Shown: positions 44,522 to 52,357 of the stretch, one piece after another
How positions within the stretch are numbered: position 1 is the first letter of the stretch
Layout of the letters: every line of letters begins with the position of its first letter
NCBI RefSeq assembly: GCF_025641885.1
Contig: NZ_JAOTQN010000001.1
Location: forward strand, 1,264,547-1,328,546
Length of the DNA stretch: 64,000 nt
Source: Pyrobaculum sp. 3827-6
Lineage (GTDB): Archaea; Thermoproteota; Thermoprotei; Thermoproteales; Thermoproteaceae
Direction: 5' to 3'
Program-made: the position numbers and the translations under genes
The notes under the pieces: generated by a model
Database searches by the model: none
What the model was told of the DNA's origin: nothing
What the model saw: the letters and a program-made list of their open reading frames with translations, nothing else

Positions 44522-44732
44522 GGGGGATGTTTGCCCTTATCCTCAGCTCGTTAAACTCCTCCATCTTCATCCCAGCTATTCTCGACGCCACGTATAAATC
44601 CCCGGTCTCGATGTAGTATACCAGCGCCGCCCTAAGCCGGGGAGGCAAGCTGTTTATAAACTCCCAATTAGCCTCTCTCCTCCTCATCTCCCGGGCCTCC
44701 TCCTCGCGGGCGAGGATCTCCTCAATCTCCAC
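44511..44732 (-). CDS. Small antitoxin-like protein (UPF0175-like)
   Basis: 73 residues from GTG 44732 (VEIEEILAREEEAREMRRRE, then ANWEFINSLPPRLRAALVYY and IAGMKMEEFNELRIRAN). The frame is open further upstream, but a GCTTATAAG box (plus 44752-44760) 25 bp before GTG 44732 sets the start and gives the same length as the second copy. It is the first gene of the three-gene toxin-antitoxin unit. Confidence 0.62.
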   Translation of the reverse strand: MEIEEILAREEEAREMRRREANWEFINSLPPRLRAALVYYIETGDLYVASRIAGMKMEEFNELRIRANIPHVN

Positions 44733-44760
44733 GTATCTAAAGGCGTGCCGTCTTATAAGC

Positions 44761-45196
44761 TTTGTCTCTTCGGCTACGCCCCATTTCTGCTCTCCCGGCG
44801 TTCCGGAGCACGGGATCCGGCGGGCGCCGAGGCGCGCGCGGGCGTGGCCGCCCGGAGGACTTTCGCCGCACACTCCGACAAGCTGATTAGCGTAGCCCCC
44901 CCCGCCATTGCTAGCTGGGAGGCGGGGCAGGCCTCAGTAAACACATCTCATGTGAATCAGCCGAAGCGGGATATTCGCAGGATGCATCAGATATTTCCAT
45001 GGCTCAATCTGACTGCCTCAATCGGGGCGGACGGCTGTTTTTCACATGGCTTGCTCATGAGAATAGTGCGGGGAGGCCTCAATCGGGGCGGACGGCTGTC
45101 GGCTCTATGTGGCGTTGCAGAATCTCGGCTTTTCTTTGCCTACGTTGGCTAGAGGGGATAGCCACAGCTAGTATAAAAATTAAATAATGTCTAGAT
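44761..45196. other. Spacer with a 24-bp direct repeat and permease promoter
   Basis: No gene is recognised. GCCTCAATCGGGGCGGACGG plus CTGT occurs at 45015-45038 and again at 45076-45099. TATAAAAATT at 45171-45180 is the TATA box of the permease, whose GTG follows about 20-25 bp later. Confidence 0.55.
45015..45099 (+). repeat. Pair of exact 24-bp direct repeats, 61-bp period
   Basis: Two identical 24-bp units are separated by 37 bp of unique DNA. The dimensions fall within those of crenarchaeal CRISPR units, but only two copies exist and neither end resembles known Thermoproteales repeats (no GAAAG or CTTTC end). A small tandem duplication or a regulator-binding pair is equally possible. 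Confidence 0.85.
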
Positions 45197-46516
45197 GTGG
45201 CACGGCGTGGGGAGCTGTCGCGTCAGTGGCTGAGGAGGAAGCTCGGCGTTTTTGACATGTACGCCTTGGTGCACGCCGACTCGCAGAGCACCTTCTACTT
45301 CGTGGTTGGGTACGTGGCGCTGGCGGCGGGGCTGTGGAGCTTCGTGGGCACTATCTACGGGGTTCTGCTCATGGCCGCCATAGCGCTCACCTACGGCGAG
45401 ATGGGGTCACGCTTCCCGGAGACCGGCGGCTCCTACCTCTACGTCAAGTACTCCTTCGGCGCAGCCGCGGCCTACCTATCCACGTGGTTGCTCGCCTTTG
45501 ACCAAGTGGTGATGGTGGGGTACGGCACGATAGATGCGGCGAGGACTGTGCTGAAGCTTCTGTTCGGAGCGACGGGCTGGGGCGACATACCGCTAGCCCT
45601 CCTCTTCTCCGGCGTCCTCTTCCTCCTCACCCTCGTGGGGATTAGGGAGTCCGCGGCGTTGGGGAAGCTGGTGGCGGTGATGGACTTGACTTTGATGTTT
45701 TCGCTAATAGCCGCCTCCCTCGTCCTGAGGCCGTCCCCGCCCCCCTTCTTCAACTGGGGGGGCGTGGAGGCGGCGAACCTCGTCTTCGCCCTCTCCCTCC
45801 TCTCCAGAGGCTTCACTGGGCTAGACGCCATTGGTCAACTGGCGGGGGAGGCGAGGGAGCCGCTGGTGCAGGTGCCCAGGGCTACGGTGCTTTTGATAGC
45901 CATCGGCGCGCTGGGCGCCCTGGGCCTTATGGCGTCTATAATGTCTGTGCTGACGCCACAAGACTTGGCGGACCCCGCCATTGCGCCGGTGCTACTCGCC
46001 GAGAAGGTGCACCCCGTCTTGTACTACCTCGTGGCTGTCAACATCTTCTCAATAATGCTCACCGCGGCGCTGACTGGTTACATAGCCTTCTCCCGGCTCA
46101 CGTATATCCTAGCCGACGAGGGCTTGCTACCTCCCGTCTTCCGCAAGCTCCACAAGAGATTTAGAACTCCCCACATATCCCTCACAATAGCATTCGCCAC
46201 ATCTCTCCTGCTTATCTACGTAGGAGAGGTGAAGATAATACTCGCAATATACGCCTTGGGTTCCCTCATTAACTACCTACTAGTAGCCCTCGCCCTGGCC
46301 AAGGCCTCGAGAAGCGGGACGCTACACGGCGCCTTCAGCACACCCCTCGTCGCCGGAGTCCCCCTCTCCGCGTGGATAGCCATGGCGCTGATACCCATCG
46401 GCATCGCCCTGACCCTGATAGAGAAGTACCCCTACCTCTGGGCGTGGGGCCTCTGGATAGCCGCAGGCTTAATACTGTACTACTACAGAAAGACAGCCGC
46501 TAGGAGCCACCCCTAG
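45197..46516 (+). CDS. APC-family amino acid permease
   Basis: 439 residues and twelve predicted spans. SRFPETGGSYLYVKYSFG is the APC substrate-site signature in helix 3 region; RKLGVFDMYALVHADSQSTF leads into helix 1. SRGFTGLDAIGQLAGEAREP corresponds to the helix 6 and acidic-loop region. The gene imports amino acids or related amines; specificity cannot be read. It starts without leader after the TATA box at 45171 and stands alone. Its end overlaps the convergent PaREP1 relic by 17 bp. Confidence 0.87.
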   Translation: MARRGELSRQWLRRKLGVFDMYALVHADSQSTFYFVVGYVALAAGLWSFVGTIYGVLLMAAIALTYGEMGSRFPETGGSYLYVKYSFGAAAAYLSTWLLAFDQVVMVGYGTIDAARTVLKLLFGATGWGDIPLALLFSGVLFLLTLVGIRESAALGKLVAVMDLTLMFSLIAASLVLRPSPPPFFNWGGVEAANLVFALSLLSRGFTGLDAIGQLAGEAREPLVQVPRATVLLIAIGALGALGLMASIMSVLTPQDLADPAIAPVLLAEKVHPVLYYLVAVNIFSIMLTAALTGYIAFSRLTYILADEGLLPPVFRKLHKRFRTPHISLTIAFATSLLLIYVGEVKIILAIYALGSLINYLLVALALAKASRSGTLHGAFSTPLVAGVPLSAWIAMALIPIGIALTLIEKYPYLWAWGLWIAAGLILYYYRKTAARSHP

Positions 46517-46980
46517 CCACAAGCTCCGCCACCTTCCTCAAACCCCGCTCGATGTAAGGCACGCGGTCAGCCACGTCCTCCAGCGTAAGCCGCGCCTCGT
46601 GGAACCCCTCCACGTGCAGAAACCAGCCCTCAGCAAAAGCCAGCCTAAACTCCTCCCCCAGTGCCCCAGCCAGCTTTCTCACAGCCGAGAAGAAGATCCT
46701 CGCCTCCCACCTCCCCGCCCTCGCTGCCTCCCCGGCCTTTGGCAACCCTAAAACAACGGCCGCCGCCTTCACAGCCTCCTCCACAGCTTTGTACAGCTTC
46801 TCAGAGGTCTGCACAGGATCGCTCTGCGCCTTGCCCTCTTCTAAATACTTAAAGGCCATCTCTAAATGGATCCTCCCCTCTTCCGAAGGGTCAAGACTCA
46901 GAAGTGTAGCCAGCGTCCCTAGTGATAACATACTCCACATCTATCCCCCTCGCCTCGGCCTCCCTCAACAGCGCCTCCAT
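46500..46980 (-). pseudogene. PaREP1/PaREP8-family gene with N-terminal frameshift
   Basis: The main frame (46500-46940, 146 codons) has GRIHLEMAFKYLEEGKAQSD, TSEKLYKAVEEAVKAAAV and WFLHVEGFHEARLTLEDV, diagnostic of the PaREP1/PaREP8 group. The true N-terminus lies one frame away: ATG 46980, two bases after the Nudix stop, encodes MEALLREAEARGIDVE, then goes out of frame near 46943. A one-base change there joins the parts. Starting at ATG 46940 instead would give a shortened but otherwise complete protein, so it may still be made. Confidence 0.65.
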
Positions 46981-46982
46981 GG

Positions 46983-47495
46983 CTACAGGAGGCCCCTGGC
47001 CCGCGCAGCGAGAAACGCTATTATCGTCTTGCCGTCCCTCACCTCGCCGCTCTCAATCATGCGGAGCACCTCCCCCGGCGTCTTGAATACGACCTCCATA
47101 TCCACCTCTCCGGGGTCCCTCTCCCCCACCCCCACGTACTCCACGGCGTCTGTGAAGTAGAGCCTAATTAGCTCGTCGCTGAGGCCCGGGCTCGGGTAGA
47201 ACTCCAGCAGGGGGACAAGCCTCACCGGCCGGTAGCCAGTCTCCTCAACCATCTCCCTAACCGCCGCCTCCTCGGGGCTCTCCCCACCGTCAAGCGTGCC
47301 GGCGGGTATCTCCAAGGTCCAGCTCCTAAGCGCCGGCCTAAACTGCCTCACCAACACCGCCTTCCCATCCACCACCGCAAGGACCCCCACCGCCCCTGGG
47401 TGGACCAGGTACTCCCCCCACACTACGCGGCCCCCCACCTCCCTCGCCCTCCTCACCAGCGTAAACTTCCTCGCCCTGTAGATCACCTCATCCAC
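46983..47495 (-). CDS. Nudix hydrolase, ADP-ribose pyrophosphatase type
   Basis: About 170 residues. The Nudix box [19 protein letters not shown] is intact, preceded by [13 protein letters not shown] and followed by [15 protein letters not shown], the pattern of ADP-ribose pyrophosphatases (a Pro about 15 residues after the box). It would hydrolyse ADP-ribose to AMP and ribose phosphate. GCTTATAAAC (plus 47515-47524) is 25 bp before GTG 47495 ([14 protein letters not shown]), so that start is preferred over the earlier ATG at 47537. The frameshifted PaREP1 gene follows directly. Confidence 0.88.
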   Translation of the reverse strand: MDEVIYRARKFTLVRRAREVGGRVVWGEYLVHPGAVGVLAVVDGKAVLVRQFRPALRSWTLEIPAGTLDGGESPEEAAVREMVEETGYRPVRLVPLLEFYPSPGLSDELIRLYFTDAVEYVGVGERDPGEVDMEVVFKTPGEVLRMIESGEVRDGKTIIAFLAARARGLL

Positions 47496-47527
47496 GCCGC
47501 AACCACAAACCCCGTTTATAAGCTCTG

Positions 47528-47610
47528 CTAGGCGCAAAAGCCAAGCATCCCCCAGACGGGCTCTAAACGGGCAAAGACGACCAAGGCGTCCCTCCCCAAG
47601 CCCCCTTTAT
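47528..47610 (-). pseudogene. C-terminal fragment of a PaREP2b gene
   Basis: The minus-strand frame ends [15 protein letters not shown] and a stop, like the end of the intact PaREP2b gene at 49175 (LMRLEPVCAALGQC). Only about 25 codons can be aligned by eye. The stop lies immediately before the Nudix TATA box. The upstream sequence to about 47767 stays open but is not recognisable. Confidence 0.45.
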
Positions 47611-47953
47611 CAAAGCCCCCCCATTTTTCCGTTATCCCTAGGGCGCTCAGCCATGCGACGGTTCCAATGCACCGGCCCCCCGGCGCCGTCCCTCGTAATC
47701 TGCCGAATAACCCTTCAATACGGCGCCACCCAGCCGCCAACCGAGGCTCGTAGCTGGATGTCCCCAACCTACCTAGAAATCAGCGATCAGAAACCGTCCC
47801 CATCCGTCGGCGCCCTGGGTATCGTCACCCACAGCCACGCAACACACGAAGTTTAAACCTTTCCTCAAATAAAACGCCGAGTTGCGGAGACGGCGGGGTT
47901 TGCCGAGTGATCACGGCGTCTACGCGGCCTGTGCGCTCACGCCGCTCTCCGCG
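47611..47953. other. No recognisable gene
   Basis: About 340 bp without a supported gene, probably older remains of the PaREP2b element upstream of the fragment at 47528. Confidence 0.35.
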
Positions 47954-48366
47954 TCATACCCCTCTGGGAAGCCAGCCGCTCCTCGTCCTTGTGAGCCCCC
48001 TCTCCTCCACATATCTAAAAACCCTCCTCTTCACCTCCTCAAAGATGGACGAGTCGCCGCACAGCGGCTTCCCATCAGCCACCGCGTCTAGGACAACCAT
48101 CGACCACCCGAGCACCTCATCCAGCTTGTCGAGGGGGAGCCACACCACCTGTCCGACCCCCCTGTGCTCCACCCGGTAGTCGCCTCGCTCCACTATCGCC
48201 AGCAGATCCCAGTCGCTGAGAGGCGTGTAGTCACCCCTGGCCCTGGAGCCGAAAAGCGCAACCACCAGCGCCCCCCCCCCCCGCAGAGCTCCTCCACAAG
48301 CCTACGGGCCTCCTCCTCCCTAGCCCGCGAAACCTCACGCAAAGCCTCCAGCCACCTCTCGAACAT
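47954..48366 (-). pseudogene. MNT-type nucleotidyltransferase (antitoxin of HEPN/MNT pair), frameshifted at a C12 run
   Basis: The N-terminus from ATG 48366 reads FERWLEALREVSRAREEEAR, then VEELC and a string of Gly codons. After the run of 12 C (48271-48282; G on the coding strand) the catalytic part is in another frame: VALFGSRARGDYTPLSDWDL with the GS and D-x-D signature of Pol-beta nucleotidyltransferases. Ten or thirteen G would restore one frame. The gene overlaps the HEPN gene by 32 bp. MNT partners silence HEPN toxins, so run-length change would switch the antitoxin on or off. Confidence 0.78.
48271..48282 (+). repeat. Run of 12 C inside the MNT gene
   Basis: The homopolymer lies exactly where the reading frame of the nucleotidyltransferase breaks. 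Confidence 0.95.
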
Positions 48367-48721
48367 AGCCCCACACCACCTCCATACACTTAACAGCCTC
48401 CTCCGCCTCCCACCTCCTGTAGTCATTCAGCCGCGCGTCCGGATACCTAGCCTGCACGTAGTGAGACTCCAGACTCTCCGCACACCTCACAACATCCTCA
48501 GGAAGGGACCTCCCGAAGACCTTAGCCACGTAGCTAAGAAGCTCGGAGATGGAGTGAGACAGGGGCCTGGAGCCGGTGGCCCTGATCAACACAGCCTCAA
48601 GCAAAAACTCAGCCGCCTGCTGGGCGAAAAAAGCCGCCGAGTCGTACCTCCCACTCCTCAAATCCTCCCCAGCATACTCCCTAAACCTCAACGCCCTCCT
48701 CACCCAAGCCTCGTAACTCAC
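48335..48721 (-). CDS. HEPN-domain protein (toxin of HEPN/MNT pair)
   Basis: 128 residues, all helical. YDSAAFFAQQAAEFLLEAVL, RPLSHSISELLSYV and SHYVQARYPDARLNDYRRWE are family landmarks of the COG2250-type HEPN proteins (A-E-x-x-L-K helix, P-x-x-H loop, RYPD motif). No strict R-x4-6-H nuclease motif is seen, which is common for this subgroup. The MNT gene follows with a 32-bp overlap. An ACTGGTGTGTAGAGG region precedes GTG 48721; no clear TATA. Confidence 0.78.
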   Translation of the reverse strand: MSYEAWVRRALRFREYAGEDLRSGRYDSAAFFAQQAAEFLLEAVLIRATGSRPLSHSISELLSYVAKVFGRSLPEDVVRCAESLESHYVQARYPDARLNDYRRWEAEEAVKCMEVVWGYVREVAGGFA

Positions 48722-49060
48722 ACACCTCTACACACCAGTATATAGACTTACCCAGCCAGAACAAACTCCGAAACCGCCGGGGGCGCCTTCGGGGGCAACA
48801 ACCCCAGGGGCGGGCGCCTCCCGCAGACCCCTTAAGTGGCGAAAAAACTATGGGCAGACACGGCGACGCGGAACTCCGCGAGGAGGCTAACACACCGCGC
48901 TGAGGACCCCCGGCGCCCCAGTCAATTATACAGCGCCTACATTTCCCCGGGAAGCCAGACGCGGAAAGTCTAGCAACGGGTGGTGCGCACGTACACAAAG
49001 CCCCAGCATATACACCACTACCTCTGCATAAGGCGTACAACTCGAAACCGAATAGGAGAG
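48722..49060. other. No recognisable gene
   Basis: Spacer between the HEPN gene and the 3' end of tRNA-Ala. Open frames on the minus strand run into the tRNA and are not coding. Confidence 0.45.
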
Positions 49061-49152
49061 TGGTGGACCGGCCGGGATTCGAACCCGGGATCTCCCGCGT
49101 GCCCGGGGGAACACCGCGCGAGGCGGGCATCCTTCCGCTAGACGACCGGCCC
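49061..49152 (-). tRNA. tRNA-Ala (anticodon CGC) with short intron
   Basis: On the minus strand the acceptor is GGGCCGG paired with CCGGTCC, including the G3-U70 pair that marks alanine tRNAs, followed by an encoded ACCA end. The anticodon stem is CCCGC/GCGGG, and the T arm CCGGGTTCGAATCCCGG. The anticodon loop is 24 nt instead of 7, so an intron of about 17 nt interrupts it next to the anticodon CGC; this is the canonical archaeal position. The promoter TTTTTAAG box lies at 49172-49179. Confidence 0.9.
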
Positions 49153-49170
49153 TTTACATATACAGTATGT

Positions 49171-49184
49171 GTTTTTAAGTTTTT
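49171..49184 (-). promoter_or_regulatory. tRNA-Ala promoter overlapping the PaREP2b stop codon
   Basis: GTTTTTAAGTTTTT (AAAAACTTAAAAAC on the coding side) is the TATA element of the tRNA. The TAA that ends the PaREP2b gene (49175-49177) lies inside it. The tRNA-Pro promoter at 51418-51432 has the same core. Confidence 0.75.
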
Positions 49185-50896
49185 CTGCATTGGCCTAGGG
49201 CGGCGCATACGGGTTCTAGGCGCATGAGGGTGTCTAGGGCGCCGCCGCTGAGTAGTATCTGTTCTGGCTTTCTGCTCCACCTCTCTACTCCTAGTGCTTT
49301 AAGCACCGCCACGGTCCTTAGGTGTTCGGCTTCGCGTCCTCCCTCGGCGCCGGCGTGTATGATTACGTAGCCCTTAATCTTGTCGCCACTCTTGAAGAAC
49401 CTGGCCTCTTTCTCCACTGCCGCTTCGCTGTTCCCTTCAATCACCTTTGCCCGTATCTTGACGACTAGGTGTTCCCTCGTCTTGCTTTTCTCTTTCCAAG
49501 CCTCCACCTCCTCGACGCGGACCCTCACCCGTCTGCCCTCTACCTCTACCTCTTTCTCAATGGGCGGCTTTACGGAGCCCCACTGCTCGCCTTCGCGGAA
49601 GTATTGCATTAGGCGTTGGCGCACCACCTCCCCCCTCGCCTCCTTTAGGAGCATTTCTTTCAGCCACTGCGCTCTCTCGTTGCCGTGTAGCGCCAACCAG
49701 CCGATGTACCTAAGGCCGTCTGTCGTTATGCGGACGAAACCAAGCCTGCCGCCCTCCGGCTCCCTTGCGGTGAAGTGGATAAAGCACCAGTCGCCTTCAC
49801 AGCTGTCCCCCATCCCCAGCCCCCGCAGAAGCTCCACAGCCTTGTTGAAGGACTCCAGATCGCTGGGCTGATATATTACTTCTATAGTGCCGTATTTTCC
49901 CAGCTTAACGGAAAATCTAATTTCGCCCCACTCCGGCACGCCTTTCTCGAACTTCTTGACTAGGCGATCGTAGGTGTCCGCTGACAACACCCTCACCTCT
50001 CTGCACTGTTTGAGGAATTCTACCACCGCCTTTCTAACCGCCTCGTGTACGGAGTCGGCGGCCAGCGCGTTGGTGGTTACGGCTATTTGCCACATGTCGC
50101 GGTTGTGGTATTTGTCGTAGGTCTTCTTCACCTCAGCTCTCACCCCCACAGCCCTAAGCACCGCCGCCCTCCGCTCAGCCTCCTCGCGATCGGTTGTGCT
50201 AAAGTGAAGCTCCACGGCGTTGTTTTTATGCAGGCGTATTGAATACTCGGCCACGTCTCCGCCCAGCCTCACCACAAGCTTGGCCCTGGGCCTCTTGCCC
50301 GCTGTGGTGAAGTTCTCTAGGCGGGCTTCCACGCCCACGACCTCCAGCGCCCTAGAGTACTTAATCCTTATCTCGTCGCTTCCGCCGGCCAGCTCCACGG
50401 CGTACAGCCAGAGAGACGCGCTGGACAGAAAGCCCTTAGCCTTATCGACGCTCCACGCCAGCTCAAACCACCTGCTCTTCCCGTCGGCCTTGGCGTATAC
50501 CCTCTCCGGCTCGTGCCCGGCCGCCTTCAAGACGCCCAGCGCCAGCGCCGTCTTGTGGACGTGGGTTATGGTCTCAGCCTCTTCCTCTTTTGCCCTGGCT
50601 CCGCCAGCGCCCTCTTGACCAGCCTCGTCCTCCTCTTCCCTCGTGGAGAATTTGCCTATGGTCAGCGTCACTTTTTCAGTCTGTATACTCCCGTCTCCCA
50701 TCACAGCGGCGGTGATGAAGACGGCCACGGCCTTCTCGTCGCCCTCCACCGCCCAGAGGTACGCAGACAGCCAGGAGAGGAAGTACCGCGTCAGAGAGGC
50801 GTTTTCGAAGGCCATATTCTCTGCCACCTTGGCCCAGTGGGGCTTGCCGGAGAGCGGCTCCGCGGCTGGGACCGGCCGCATCGGCGCCTCCACCAT
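49175..50896 (-). CDS. PaREP2b protein, possibly LAGLIDADG-endonuclease-derived
   Basis: 573 residues. The family name rests on the overall sequence, for example SRKPEQILLSGGALDTLMRL near the end. Residues about 45-85 read FLSWLSAYLWAV, then FITAAVMGDGSIQTEKVTLT and IG: a helix ending in G-D-G-S-I followed by a beta strand, as in the active-site helix of LAGLIDADG homing endonucleases. HVHKTALALGVLKAAGHEPE and KSRWFELAWSVDKAKGFL continue that resemblance. A second, weaker half (KLVVRLGGDVAEYSIRLH, then AVLRAVGVRAEVK) could be a degenerate repeat. Residues 85-105 are a Glu/Ala-rich insertion. The last codons and the stop fall in the tRNA-Ala promoter. Confidence 0.75.
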   Translation of the reverse strand: MVEAPMRPVPAAEPLSGKPHWAKVAENMAFENASLTRYFLSWLSAYLWAVEGDEKAVAVFITAAVMGDGSIQTEKVTLTIGKFSTREEEDEAGQEGAGGARAKEEEAETITHVHKTALALGVLKAAGHEPERVYAKADGKSRWFELAWSVDKAKGFLSSASLWLYAVELAGGSDEIRIKYSRALEVVGVEARLENFTTAGKRPRAKLVVRLGGDVAEYSIRLHKNNAVELHFSTTDREEAERRAAVLRAVGVRAEVKKTYDKYHNRDMWQIAVTTNALAADSVHEAVRKAVVEFLKQCREVRVLSADTYDRLVKKFEKGVPEWGEIRFSVKLGKYGTIEVIYQPSDLESFNKAVELLRGLGMGDSCEGDWCFIHFTAREPEGGRLGFVRITTDGLRYIGWLALHGNERAQWLKEMLLKEARGEVVRQRLMQYFREGEQWGSVKPPIEKEVEVEGRRVRVRVEEVEAWKEKSKTREHLVVKIRAKVIEGNSEAAVEKEARFFKSGDKIKGYVIIHAGAEGGREAEHLRTVAVLKALGVERWSRKPEQILLSGGALDTLMRLEPVCAALGQCRKT

Positions 50897-51326
50897 CTTC
50901 TCACACTCGGGGGTGTCTAGACGTTCTAAACCGGCGCCTCAGCGCCGAATTTCAAAACCCCCATAAGGATATGTAGCGCCGAGAAGCGGCTGAGAGGTAG
51001 CGGGCGTAGGCGGCGCGCCGAAGTCTACGACACGTGCTGGGGGCCCGCCACGTGAGGACAGGCGCCGGGCGCGGCGGGGGTCGAAGCAATCAATCAAACT
51101 CCTATGCCGATCCGGGGGTAGAGACACATGTGAAAACTACGCAATGCCAAGCGGTGAAGCCGCAGAGACAACCCACACCACACCCCCACAAACCCCAGAA
51201 CAGAACCCCACGACGGCGCCACACGGCTAGGGCCGACACCCTCCGTAGTGTTAAAAACACCACAGCCACCACACAGCAACCCCAAAACGGACAGACCCCC
51301 CACCCCGAGACACCAAAACTAAGTAG
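50897..51326. other. No recognisable gene; PaREP2b promoter
   Basis: About 430 bp between PaREP2b and tRNA-Pro. GGTTTAGAAC on the minus strand (plus 50927-50936) may be the PaREP2b TATA box. The rest is A/C-rich on the plus strand without a supported gene. Confidence 0.4.
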
Positions 51327-51400
51327 TGGGGCCGCCGGGATTTGAACCCGGGATCACGCGGACCCGAACCGCGCATCCTACCAGGCTAGACTACGGCCCT
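51327..51400 (-). tRNA. tRNA-Pro (anticodon CGG)
   Basis: No intron is seen. D arm GTCTAGCCTGGTAGGAT, anticodon stem CGCGG/CCGCG with loop TTCGGGT (anticodon CGG), T arm CCGGGTTCAAATCCCGG. Six acceptor pairs form between GGGCCG and CGGCCC, and the seventh position would be A1 against C72, a mismatch. The DNA continues ACTACTT, so CCA is not encoded. Either maturation starts at an unusual place or the terminal pair is mutated. Confidence 0.85.
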
Positions 51401-51417
51401 TTACAAATTTTGTGTGT

Positions 51418-51540
51418 GTTTTTAAGTTTTTCCTCGGTATCTAGGCGTGTGAGGGTGTCTAGGGTGCCGCTGGCGAGTTTTATCTGCTTAGGTTTCTCTC
51501 TTTGTTCGCCGTCTGCCTCTCTATGCCTTGTCCTAATCAC
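51418..51540 (-). pseudogene. C-terminal relic of PaREP2b beside tRNA-Pro
   Basis: Reading leftwards, the sequence is EADGEQREKPKQIKLASGTL, then DTLTRLDTEEKLKNT, aligning with KPEQILLSGGALDTLMRLEP of the intact gene. The nucleotide similarity to 49171-49270 includes the tRNA promoter and the AGGGTGTCTAGGG block. Here the match ends in the tRNA-Pro promoter without a stop. Upstream of about 51540 no PaREP2b sequence is visible. Confidence 0.6.
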
Positions 51541-51804
51541 CTACGTAAGACACGTGGACAGGCTTGTATCCACGGCCGTCGTAATATGCGAGAGGCGGTA
51601 TCTCAAAATCCCCCTCTACCAGCACCACAGCACCTCCCCCAATAGCTAACACAAGGGCTGTAACTAACAACACTATTTGGTATTGTCTTTGTCAACAGAA
51701 TTGACTCAAAAAGATAGCTTTTTAAGTATCACGCTGGGCATCAAGTGTAATAGAATGTAGTTTTTGTCGTGGATTATCAAAATTCTGATTTATTGTGTTA
51801 AATG
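51541..51804. other. No recognisable gene
   Basis: Contains a CTTTTTAAG box near 51717-51725 that points to the right, but no gene start follows it. The rest shows nothing. Confidence 0.35.
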
Positions 51805-52314
51805 TTATAGATTTGAAACTACTTGTTTTATTGCTGTTTTTAGGTATTGGAGGAATGCCTCCTGCTCTCCGAGGGGTGGCAGGAGTTTTGCGTTGCATCT
51901 GGCGTATTTCTGGGCTATTTTCTTGTATATGTATCCCCGGGTGAGGACGACGGGGGCGGCGGTCTCTACGCATGGCGCCTCGTCTAGGCTGGGCTCGCCT
52001 TCTAGAAACGCGACTGGTAGCCCCAGCTTTGTCTCTCCTCTGTCTGGTCCGTTGAATATATATAGCTCCGCCCCCAGCGACTTGAGGTAGTCGACAAAGC
52101 CTGGCCACTTTATCAGAGGGGGCGTTTTTATCGAGGAGAGCTCCAGGGCCTTTCTGTAGTCGTCGCCGTCCGAGATGAACATGGGTATGCCCGGCCCGCC
52201 TGTGAAGCGGGGCTCGACGTATAGAAACGCGTATTGCAAGCCGATGGCCCGCGCTATCTCTGCCGCATGTTCGTTGTGGTCAGCGTCGCGGGACCCGTGG
52301 AAGATTAGTATCAC
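51805..52314 (-). CDS. CbiX/SirB-like chelatase, divergent
   Basis: 169 residues. The N-terminus ILIFHGSRDADHNEHAAEIA, then RAIGLQYAFLYVEP, matches the first half of small CbiX chelatases (catalytic His in H-G-S-R, then the NxxxxxxA helix). The second half is less typical (VAFLEGEPSLDEAPCVETAA, then VVLTRGYIYKKIAQKYARC). Next to ahbD and hemL it most likely inserts iron into sirohydrochlorin, making siroheme, the starting point of the Ahb heme route. Related proteins insert cobalt for cobamide; nothing else here points that way. Confidence 0.6.
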   Translation of the reverse strand: MILIFHGSRDADHNEHAAEIARAIGLQYAFLYVEPRFTGGPGIPMFISDGDDYRKALELSSIKTPPLIKWPGFVDYLKSLGAELYIFNGPDRGETKLGLPVAFLEGEPSLDEAPCVETAAPVVLTRGYIYKKIAQKYARCNAKLLPPLGEQEAFLQYLKTAIKQVVSNL

Positions 52315-52357
52315 AGAGAGGAGTCGTGTGGAATTTTTATTATATAGCGGCGCGGGT

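Noticed and set aside
45015-45099. CRISPR array
   Set aside because: Only two exact units, no cas genes anywhere in the window, and the repeat does not resemble known Thermoproteales repeats. Reported as a direct repeat instead.
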